Origin: Actinoplanes cyaneus
GTDB taxonomy: Bacteria > Actinomycetota > Actinomycetes > Mycobacteriales > Micromonosporaceae
Direction: 5' to 3'
DNA length: 64,000 nucleotides
NCBI RefSeq assembly: GCF_016862095.1
Contig: NZ_BOMH01000028.1
Span: 310,001-374,000 of the forward strand
In this document: positions 43,356 through 49,865 of the stretch, piece after piece
Layout of the letters: every line of letters starts with the position of its first letter
Numbering within the stretch: the first letter of the stretch is position 1
The notes under the pieces: model-generated
What the model saw: the letters and a program-made list of their open reading frames with translations, nothing else
Told to the model about the DNA's origin: nothing
The model's database searches: none
Translations under genes and position numbers: made by a program

Positions 43356-44711
43356 TCAACCGTCCGTGCGGGTTTCGTAGGGCAGCTCCACGCGGAACAT
43401 CGCGCCACCCTCCGGGGCGTGCCCGGCCTCGATCCGGCCGCCCAGCCGCCCGACCAGGCGCGCCGCGAGCGCCAGCCCGAGCCCGCTGCCCACCTTCCGG
43501 ATGCCCCGGTACCGGCGGTTCAGCGCGCCCCGCTCGAACGCGACGGCCAGGTCGTCGTCGGTGAACCCGGGCCCGCCGTCACGCACCTCGACCACACCGC
43601 CGGAACTCTCCGCGCGCACCGCGAGGACCAGCGGCGCGCCGGCCGGCACCACGCGCAGCGCGTTCTCGCACAGCCCGTCGAGCACCTGACGGATCCGGCC
43701 CGGGTCGGTCCGCACCGTGACCGGGGCGTCCGGCACCTCGACCACGAGGGCCGGGCCGTCCGCCGCGCACCGCGCCGACCAGGCGTCACCCGCGTCCCGT
43801 ACGAGCTCCACCAGGTCCACCGTGACGACGTCCAGCGGCAGATCCGCGGCCTCCAGCCGGGAGAGGACGAGCAGGTCGGAGATGAGCCGGTCGAGACGGT
43901 CCGCCTCGGCGACCATGGTGGCGCCGGCCTGCTCCGCGCCGTCCGCCCCGACCACCCCGTCGGCGAGCGCCTCGGCGTAGCCACGGATGGTGGCCAGCGG
44001 CGTACGCAACTCATGGGAGACCGACAGGAGGAAGTCGCGCTCGCGGCCCTCGCTCGTCTGCAGGGCCGCGGCCAGTTGATTCACCGCCTCGGCCAGGCGA
44101 ACCGCCTCGGCCGGGCCGTGCCGGGCGATCCGCACCGAGCGATCTCCGCCGGCGAGCCGCCCGGCCGCCGCCGCTGCCAGCTCGATCGGCCGGGTGACGA
44201 ACCGGGCCAGCAGCGCGCCGGCCAGGATCCCGCCGACCAGGCCCGCGAGCAGCGCCCACCAGACACTGCCGAGCAGCCGCAGCGCGAGGCCGGTCGAGGC
44301 CGGGCGGGTCAGCACCACGCCGGCGTCGACGCCGCGCAGCGGACGCCCGGCGATGAACGACGAACGGTCGCCGACGCGCCCCCGCGTGTCGACCAGCGCA
44401 CCACCCGCGACCTGCTCGGCCACCCGCTCCGGCAGGCCCTGATGATCAGGGACGCCGCGCCGGATCAGGTAGATCTCGATCTGGTCCTGGCGCAGTCGCC
44501 GGGCGATCTTCTCCCGCGCGGCCGGGCGCTCGTCGGTGAGCAGCTCGACCGCGAGCGCCGACTTCTCCACGAGCTCCGCGCGCACCTGCGTGTTCACCCA
44601 ACGGACCGCGACCGGGACCGCCACCAGCGCCGTGATGATCACCGAGATGACCGAGGTGGCGACGGTGACCAGGACCGCACGGCCGGTCAGCGTGCGGAAG
44701 AAGTCACGCAT
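43356..44711 (-). CDS. Sensor histidine kinase with HAMP
   Basis: 451 residues. Two N-terminal transmembrane helices flank a ~110-residue extracellular sensor region. HAMP follows (ARFVTRPIELAAAAAGRLAGG). The H box is SVSHELRTPLATIRGYAEAL, then N box CENALRVV, G1 VEVRDGGPGFTDDD and G2 GSGLGLALAARLV. ATG 44711 overlaps the response-regulator stop by 8 nt. It autophosphorylates on the H-box His and donates to the regulator at 44704-45399. The stimulus is unknown. Confidence 0.93.
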   Translation of the reverse strand: MRDFFRTLTGRAVLVTVATSVISVIITALVAVPVAVRWVNTQVRAELVEKSALAVELLTDERPAAREKIARRLRQDQIEIYLIRRGVPDHQGLPERVAEQVAGGALVDTRGRVGDRSSFIAGRPLRGVDAGVVLTRPASTGLALRLLGSVWWALLAGLVGGILAGALLARFVTRPIELAAAAAGRLAGGDRSVRIARHGPAEAVRLAEAVNQLAAALQTSEGRERDFLLSVSHELRTPLATIRGYAEALADGVVGADGAEQAGATMVAEADRLDRLISDLLVLSRLEAADLPLDVVTVDLVELVRDAGDAWSARCAADGPALVVEVPDAPVTVRTDPGRIRQVLDGLCENALRVVPAGAPLVLAVRAESSGGVVEVRDGGPGFTDDDLAVAFERGALNRRYRGIRKVGSGLGLALAARLVGRLGGRIEAGHAPEGGAMFRVELPYETRTDG

Positions 44712-45399
44712 CGGCCGTGTACCCCACCCCGCGGACCGTGCGGATCAGGCTCGCCGCGCCGCCGAGTTTCGCACGGACCTGGGCGACATGCACATCGACG
44801 GTACGGGTCCCGGCGTGCGACGCGTAGCCCCAGACCGCGGCGAGCAGCTCCTCGCGGGTGAACACCCGGCCGGGACGCCCCAGCAGGTGCGCCAGCAGGT
44901 CGAACTCGGTGGCGGTGAGCGTCAGCGGCTGCTGGTGGACCGCTGCGGTGCGGCGGCCCTGGTCCAGCGTGAGGGGGCCCAGGGTCCGCACCCGATCGAC
45001 CTCCGGCGGCCCCGCGGCGCGCCGCAGCAACGTCTTGACCCGGGTGACCAGCTCACGAGGACTGAACGGTTTCGTCACGTAGTCGTCGCCGCCCAGCTCC
45101 AGCCCGAGAATCCGGTCCACCTCGTCGTCCCGGGCGGTCAGGAAGATCACCGGCGTCCAGTCCCCGTCGGCGCGCATCCGGCGGCAGATCTCCGTGCCGT
45201 CCAGCCCCGGCAGCGCGATGTCCAGGATGCACGCCACCGGGCGCAACCGGCGGGCCGCCGCCAGCCCGGCCGTGCCGTCGTGCTCGACCTGCACGCCGAA
45301 GCCCTCCCGGCTCAGATAGAGCCGGACCAGATCGGCGATCGGCCGCTCGTCCTCGACGACCAGGACCAGCCCCTTCGACGCATCAGTCACGGCACACAT
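44704..45399 (-). CDS. OmpR/PhoB-family response regulator
   Basis: 231 residues. Receiver: LVLVVEDERPIADLV with the acidic pocket, phospho-acceptor Asp in ACILDIALPGLDG, Thr in PVIFLTARDD, Lys in GGDDYVTKPFSPREL. The C-terminal winged helix reads LTATEFDLLAHLLGRPGRVF and RTVDVHVAQVRAKLGG. Two adjacent ATGs (45402, 45399) are possible starts. It is the first gene of an RR-HK operon with an 8-nt overlap. The upstream gap of 600 nt holds operator-like palindromes. Confidence 0.93.
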   Translation of the reverse strand: MCAVTDASKGLVLVVEDERPIADLVRLYLSREGFGVQVEHDGTAGLAAARRLRPVACILDIALPGLDGTEICRRMRADGDWTPVIFLTARDDEVDRILGLELGGDDYVTKPFSPRELVTRVKTLLRRAAGPPEVDRVRTLGPLTLDQGRRTAAVHQQPLTLTATEFDLLAHLLGRPGRVFTREELLAAVWGYASHAGTRTVDVHVAQVRAKLGGAASLIRTVRGVGYTADA

Positions 45400-45495
45400 C
45401 ATGCCGCCGGCGTGGAAGCACGAACGTTCGAGCAACGTAAGGGATGTCCCCGGGCTGGGCGAACTTCTCGCCGCGGTCCACATCGCTCACCCGGC

Positions 45496-45554
45496 TGGGC
45501 GCGCTCCCAAAAGGATCACGAGTGTCGGAAAGCGCTCTCCTCGCATGCTATAAA
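45496..45554. promoter_or_regulatory. Two LacI/CebR-like operators next to a -10-like TATAAA
   Basis: TGGGCGCGCTCCCA (45496-45509) differs in one base from the published CebR operator TGGGAGCGCTCCCA. GGAAAGCGCTCTCC (45527-45540) is a second GCGC-centred palindrome with one mismatch. Their centres are 31 bp apart, about three helical turns. TATAAA at 45549-45554 is a rare AT-rich hexamer. No sugar gene is adjacent, so the target is unclear. Confidence 0.45.
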
Positions 45555-45860
45555 GGCGCAGGTCCAGCAGTGGGCCCCGCCGCGCATTCCACCCGGTTCG
45601 CTGTGACGTGCCCGGAATGCCCGGCCCTTGATCCGGGCGAGGCGTCGCACACGGGGGGATGCCTCGCCCACCAAGCCCCACCCACGGCCGCCCGCCCCGC
45701 CCCGCCCCGCGCCGCCCGCCCCGCCGCAGTCCGACCCCGCGCCGCACCCGTCGCACAGCGCGCCCCCGATCACACAGCCGGACCCGCGCGGCACCCATCG
45801 CACAGCGCGCGCCCCGCGCTGCCACGCCCTGTGCCCGCCCTCGCCGTCGGCGCGAGCTTC

Positions 45861-45915
45861 CGGCTGGTCCTCATGGGCGTTATTCGTGCCTCATAACGCC
45901 CATGAGGACCAGCCG
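45861..45915. repeat. Palindromic repeat, perfect 23-bp arms
   Basis: 45861-45883 and 45893-45915 are perfect complements (outer sequence CGGCTGGTCCTCATGGGCG) around a 9-nt loop. It is nearly identical to the element at 29048-29102 and is the only family member in this window not at a convergent gene pair. Confidence 0.85.
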
Positions 45916-46027
45916 AGGCCGCGACCCGCGCCGCTGCCTTGACCCGGGATCACCTCGCGGGCGGCTTCGCGGACGGGCGGGGCTTGCGGCGGGCGGCTCG
46001 GGGCGTACAGCAATCGGGGGTTGATCT

Positions 46028-47245
46028 TCAGCGAGAGGCGGCGAGCAGAGCTTCCAGCATGGCTTTGTACGCCGTGGTGGTGACGATGGGGATGCCGTAT
46101 TGACGGGCCAGCTTCGCCACGCCGGAGAGCGAGTCGGGGTCGGCGGCGACAAGCAGGCGGGTCTGCTTGGTGACCTTGCGGGCCGTGCGCAGGCCGTGGG
46201 TCAGGGCGTCGACCTCGAGGTGCTCGCGCGGCGGGTTCAGCGGGCCGGTGAAGACCACCTGGTCGCCCGGGCTGAGCTGCCACTGCGCGGGCTGGGCGGC
46301 CGGGATCGCGGCGGCATCGGCCAGCGCGCGATCGACGTCGGCGCTGGTCAGGCCGAGGAGTTCGGCGACGCCGTCGAGGTCGAGGCGCTCGGCGGGGGTG
46401 AGGACCTGGTCGGCGAGCGCGACGGCGGCCAGGCCGGACAGGTAGCGGTGGTGCAGGAACTCGGCGTCGGCGCGGGACAGTCCGATCCGGCCGGCGATCG
46501 TGACGAGCTGGTCGGCCTCGCTCGCGGAGATGTGCCGGTCCAGCATGACGCCGTCGAGCAGGGCCAGGTATGCGTCGGCCTTCGGGTTCAGCTGGCGGGG
46601 CAGACGGTCCACCAGGCGGGTGAGGAAGTGCGGCTCGCGCTCCTCGGGGCGGCGGCGCGGGACCGGCGCGATCGTGGTCACCGGCAGCGCCGGCCACTTC
46701 GCCTGGCGGGCCTCGTCGAGCAGTTCCGCCCAGGGCGGCGGGTCGCCGGCCCGCTCCAGGTAGTACGCCAGGAGCTCGGCGGCGGCCCGGGCGCCGTGCA
46801 GCGCGGAGTACTCCCGATGGGGGCCCAGGCCGGCGGCGGCGCGACACGCCGTGAGGCTGCGCGACGCGGTGGGCAGGTAATGCCCGGCCAGGCGCATGGT
46901 GCACAAACCGAGCTCGTCGTCGACCGGCACGGCGACGCCCAGCTTGCCGAACTCGGCGTTCAGGAAGTCCGCGTCGAAGAAGAGGTTGTGCGCGACCACG
47001 AGCTGCCCGGCGAGGCGTTGCGCCACCTGGCCGGCCAGCTCGGCGAAGAGCGGCGCGCGGCGGGCCTCCGCGCCGGTGATGCCGTGCAGTTCCTGCGGGC
47101 CCAGGTCACGGTCCGGGTTGACCAGCGTGCACCACTCGTCCAGCACCCGGCCGGCCCCGTCCAGGCGCACGATCGCGACCTCCACGATGCGGTCGTGCCA
47201 GCTGGTCTTGGTGCCGGTGGTCTGCAGGTCGACAACGGCGTACAT
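46028..47245 (-). CDS. DnaQ-like exonuclease-fold / TerB-like / BRCT protein, active site degraded
   Basis: 405 residues. Residues 1-170 have the DEDDh exonuclease fold: YAVVDLQTTG replaces the usual DxETT (Glu to Gln at residue 8), VVAHNLFFDADFLNAEF is intact, but the third motif EYSALHGARAAAELL lacks the expected His and Asp of HrALxDA. Residues 230-310 look TerB-like (DRHISASEADQLVTIAGRIG). Residues 325-400 form a BRCT domain (GDQVVFTGPL, RKVTKQTRLLVAADPDSLSG). So the fold is that of DNA polymerase III epsilon-type exonucleases, but catalysis is doubtful. It may act as a DNA-binding or scaffold protein in repair. The start is ATG 47245. Confidence 0.85.
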   Translation of the reverse strand: MYAVVDLQTTGTKTSWHDRIVEVAIVRLDGAGRVLDEWCTLVNPDRDLGPQELHGITGAEARRAPLFAELAGQVAQRLAGQLVVAHNLFFDADFLNAEFGKLGVAVPVDDELGLCTMRLAGHYLPTASRSLTACRAAAGLGPHREYSALHGARAAAELLAYYLERAGDPPPWAELLDEARQAKWPALPVTTIAPVPRRRPEEREPHFLTRLVDRLPRQLNPKADAYLALLDGVMLDRHISASEADQLVTIAGRIGLSRADAEFLHHRYLSGLAAVALADQVLTPAERLDLDGVAELLGLTSADVDRALADAAAIPAAQPAQWQLSPGDQVVFTGPLNPPREHLEVDALTHGLRTARKVTKQTRLLVAADPDSLSGVAKLARQYGIPIVTTTAYKAMLEALLAASR

Positions 47246-47378
47246 GAGAAGAAACTAGGCGACCGTTCCGGCGTGCCGCCAGCGGGCCCGGATCGGAGGC
47301 TCGGCGCGCTGACGCCGTACCGGGAAATGATCGTGAAGTTGGTGGTTCGGGGTGGATCGTCGCGGGCACGATGACCGC

Positions 47379-48335
47379 ATGGCTTCCGGTGAGTACACCC
47401 GTGACCAGCGCTACATCGCGACCCGGATCACCGCGGACGGCCGCGACGGCTATCCGGTCGAGCCCGGCCGGTACCGCCTGGTGGTGAGCCGCGCCTGCCC
47501 CTGGGCGAACCGCGCGATCATCGTGCGGCGGCTGCTCGGCCTCGAGGACGTGCTGTCGATGGGCGTGGCCGGGCCGACCCACGACGAGCGCAGCTGGAGT
47601 TTCGGCCTCGATCCTGGTGGGCGCGACCCGGTGCTCGGCATCGAGCGTCTGCAGGAGGCTTTCCTCTCCAGATTTCCCGGGTACGACAAGGGAATCACCG
47701 TGCCGGCGATCGTGGACGTGCCGAGCGGGGCCGTGGTCACCAACGACTTCGCGCAGCTCACCATCGACCTGTCGCTGGAATGGACGGCGTTCCACCGGCC
47801 CGGCGCGCCGCGGTTGTACCCTGCCGAGCTGCGCGACGAGATCGACGAGGTCAACGCCGTGGTGTTCCGGGACGTCAACAACGGTGTCTACCGGGCCGGC
47901 TTCGCGAGCTCGCAGGACGCCTACGAGAAGGCGTACCAGCAGCTCTTCGACCGGTTGGACTGGCTCTCCGACCGGCTCGCGAATCAGCGCTACCTCGTCG
48001 GCGATGCCATCACCGAGGCCGACGTACGCCTTTTCACCACCCTGGCCCGCTTCGACGCCGTGTATCACGGGCACTTCAAGTGCAACCGGTCGAAGCTGAG
48101 CGAGATGCCGGTGCTGTGGGCCTACGCGCGGGACCTGTTCCAGACACCCGGATTCGGTGACACGATCGACTTCGCGCAGATCAAGGAGCACTACTACGTG
48201 GTCCACCGCACCATCAACCCGACCGGCATCGTCCCGGCGGGCCCGGATCCGAGCGGCTGGCTCACCCCGCACGGCCGCGAGTCGCTGGGCGGCCGCCCCT
48301 TCGGTGACGGCACTCCCCCGGTCAGCGACCGCTGA
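47379..48335 (+). CDS. Glutathionyl-hydroquinone-reductase-like protein (GST omega/Xi type)
   Basis: 318 residues. YRLVVSRACPWANRAIIVRRLLG holds the catalytic Cys in a CPWA motif, and PAIVDVPSGAVVTNDFAQLT binds the thiol co-substrate. The all-helical C-terminal half includes GDAITEADVRLFTTLARFDA and YHGHFKCN, signatures of the ECM4/YqjG family, which reduces glutathionyl-hydroquinones. Actinobacteria mostly lack glutathione, so a mycothiol adduct is a likely substrate (inference). ATG 47379 is preferred to TTG/GTG openings upstream. Its 3' end overlaps the convergent MarR gene by 14 nt. Confidence 0.9.
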   Translation: MASGEYTRDQRYIATRITADGRDGYPVEPGRYRLVVSRACPWANRAIIVRRLLGLEDVLSMGVAGPTHDERSWSFGLDPGGRDPVLGIERLQEAFLSRFPGYDKGITVPAIVDVPSGAVVTNDFAQLTIDLSLEWTAFHRPGAPRLYPAELRDEIDEVNAVVFRDVNNGVYRAGFASSQDAYEKAYQQLFDRLDWLSDRLANQRYLVGDAITEADVRLFTTLARFDAVYHGHFKCNRSKLSEMPVLWAYARDLFQTPGFGDTIDFAQIKEHYYVVHRTINPTGIVPAGPDPSGWLTPHGRESLGGRPFGDGTPPVSDR

Positions 48336-48810
48336 GGAGTTGTCTGAGCAGGTCGGAGAGCTGGGACTGCTGCTTCGGGCTGAGATGGGACAGCAGGCGC
48401 CGCTGTTCGTCGAGGCCGGCCGTGACGGCCTGGTCGGCAACCGTGAAGCCCTGGTCGGTGAGGCGGACCAGGATCGCGCGGCGGTCCGACGGGTCGGGTG
48501 AGCGGGCGATCAGGCCGGCTTTCTCCAGGCGGTCCAGGCGGGCCGTCGTGCCGCCGGTGCTGAGCATCATCGAGGAGGCCAGGGCGCCCGGCGACAGTTG
48601 GTACGGCCGGCCGGATCGGCGCAGCGTGGCGAGGACGTCGAACTCGGGGCGGCCGATGCCGAACGCCGCGTACGCCCGCTCCTGGGTGTCACCGGCGATC
48701 CGGGCGATGCGCTGGATGCGGCCGAAGACGCCCATCGCGGTGGTCTCCAGGTCGGGGCGTTCGGTGGCCCACTGGGACAGGATCCGGTCGACGTCGTCCT
48801 GCTCGATCAT
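48322..48810 (-). CDS. MarR-family transcriptional regulator
   Basis: 162 residues. The core FGIGRPEFDVLATLRRSGRPYQLSPGALASSMMLSTGGTTARLDRLEKAGLIARSPDPSDRRAILVRLTDQG is a full MarR winged helix with the PDPSDRR wing. It is divergent from an EamA transporter gene with a MarR-type operator between, so it probably represses that exporter and itself. The 3' end overlaps the convergent hydroquinone-reductase-like gene by 14 nt. Confidence 0.9.
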   Translation of the reverse strand: MIEQDDVDRILSQWATERPDLETTAMGVFGRIQRIARIAGDTQERAYAAFGIGRPEFDVLATLRRSGRPYQLSPGALASSMMLSTGGTTARLDRLEKAGLIARSPDPSDRRAILVRLTDQGFTVADQAVTAGLDEQRRLLSHLSPKQQSQLSDLLRQLLSGR

Positions 48811-48863
48811 GCCGACATTGTCGGGTATCCGGGTTCCTTGATGACGAACTTCTCGATAGGAGT

Positions 48864-48881
48864 TATCTTGATGTCGAGATA
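48864..48881. promoter_or_regulatory. MarR-type operator between marR and eamA genes
   Basis: TATCTTGA (48864-48871) and TCGAGATA (48874-48881) form a palindrome with one mismatch and a 2-nt centre, of the ATCTTGA/TCAAGAT type seen for many MarR proteins. The 92-nt gap separates the divergent starts. Confidence 0.65.
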
Positions 48882-48902
48882 CTTTCCATCGAGGGAGTTG
48901 CG

Positions 48903-49865
48903 ATGCGCGTCCTGCTGGTCACGGCCCTCACCCCGGCCGTGTGGGGCACCACCTACGCGGTCACCACGGAATTCCTCCCGCCCGGGAGACCACTGCTCAG
49001 CGGGGTGCTGCGCGCGCTGCCGGCCGGGCTGCTCCTGCTCGCGGCGACCCGGAGACTGCCGCACGGGGCGTGGTGGTGGAAGTCGGCGGTGCTCGGGGCG
49101 CTCAACATCGGGTTCTTCTTCGCCCTGCTGTTCGCGAGCGCGTACCGGCTGCCCGGCGGCATGGCGGCGGTGCTCGGGGCGGTGCAGCCACTGCTGGTGG
49201 CCGGGCTGTCCACGCTGCTGCTCACCGAGCGCGCGTCACTGCGTACCGTGCTCGCGGGGTTGATCGGCGCCGTCGGCGTCGCCCTCGCGGTGCTGACCGC
49301 CGCCGCCCGCCTCGACCCGATCGGGATCCTCGCCGGGCTGGCCGGGGCGGCGTCGATGGCCGTCGGTCTCGTGCTGACCAAGCGGTGGGGCCGGCCGGGC
49401 GTCTCGCTGCTGACCGCGACCGGGTGGCAGCTGACCGCGGGCGGCCTGGTCCTGATTCCGATCATGCTGCTCGGCGAGGGCCTTCCGGCCTCGCTGAGCG
49501 GCAGGAACCTCATCGGGTACGGCTATCTGTCGCTGATCGGGACAGCGGTGGCCTACACCCTGTGGTTCCGCGGACTGGAGCGCCTGCCCGCCGCGCGCGT
49601 GTCGCTGCTGAGCCTCCTCTCGCCGGTGACCGCGACCGCGCTCGGCTGGGCGGCGCTCGGCCAGTCCCTGACCGCTGTGCAGGTCAGCGGCATGGTGCTG
49701 GCGTTCGGCGCGGTGCTCCTCGGGCAGTCGTCGACCCGTCGGCCGGGGGCCGGTCGTCCACCGGCGGGGGTTGTCCACAGGCGATTCCGGGTGACCGCAA
49801 AACGTCGTACCCGCGGCCTAGGGTCGATCCGTGCTCGCAGAACGATGGTCTCTCGCCCAGGCTGA
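48903..49865 (+). CDS. EamA-family (DMT) transporter
   Basis: 320 residues with about ten hydrophobic segments in two EamA repeats: TPAVWGTTYAVTTEFLPPGR through AVLGAVQPLLVAGLSTLLLTE, and GLAGAASMAVGLVLTKRWG through LERLPAARVSLLSLLSPVTATALGW. The family exports metabolites, amino acids or drugs. GAGGGAGTTGCG precedes ATG 48903. The last ~45 residues are basic and non-membrane (HRRFRVTAKRRTRGLGS), and the frame runs 35 nt into the next gene, so the tail may be incidental read-through. Confidence 0.88.
   Translation: MRVLLVTALTPAVWGTTYAVTTEFLPPGRPLLSGVLRALPAGLLLLAATRRLPHGAWWWKSAVLGALNIGFFFALLFASAYRLPGGMAAVLGAVQPLLVAGLSTLLLTERASLRTVLAGLIGAVGVALAVLTAAARLDPIGILAGLAGAASMAVGLVLTKRWGRPGVSLLTATGWQLTAGGLVLIPIMLLGEGLPASLSGRNLIGYGYLSLIGTAVAYTLWFRGLERLPAARVSLLSLLSPVTATALGWAALGQSLTAVQVSGMVLAFGAVLLGQSSTRRPGAGRPPAGVVHRRFRVTAKRRTRGLGSIRARRTMVSRPG
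49819..49824 (+). promoter_or_regulatory. -10 element (TAGGGT) of a leaderless promoter for the SWIM operon
   Basis: TAGGGT ends 6 nt before GTG 49831. It lies inside the 3' end of the EamA gene. This gives the SWIM/MoxR/VWA operon its own promoter. Confidence 0.55.

Larger units (their letters stand above)
45403..46027. other. Gene-free 625-nt gap with operator-like and palindromic repeats
   Basis: I support no gene here; several low-complexity Pro/Arg/Ala openings on both strands lack ribosome sites. Contents: LacI-type palindromes at 45496-45509 and 45527-45540 beside TATAAA (45549-45554), a hairpin with GGGCGAGGC/GCCTCGCCC arms (45635-45643, 45661-45669), a CCCCGCC-rich tract around 45685-45730, and the palindromic repeat at 45861-45915. 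The RR-HK promoter for 45399 should also lie here. Confidence 0.6.

Noticed and set aside
45415-45435. CGAACGTTCG as an SOS (LexA) box
   Set aside because: The actinobacterial box needs a 4-nt gap between GAAC and GTTC; here the halves touch.
45487-45546. Minus-strand 19-codon peptide beginning MRGERFPTL
   Set aside because: No ribosome site before its ATG, and it overlaps the operator-like palindromes; chance opening is more likely.
45444-45896. 150-codon plus-strand opening rich in Pro, Ala and Arg
   Set aside because: No ribosome site, low-complexity translation, and its 3' end runs into the palindromic repeat at 45861.
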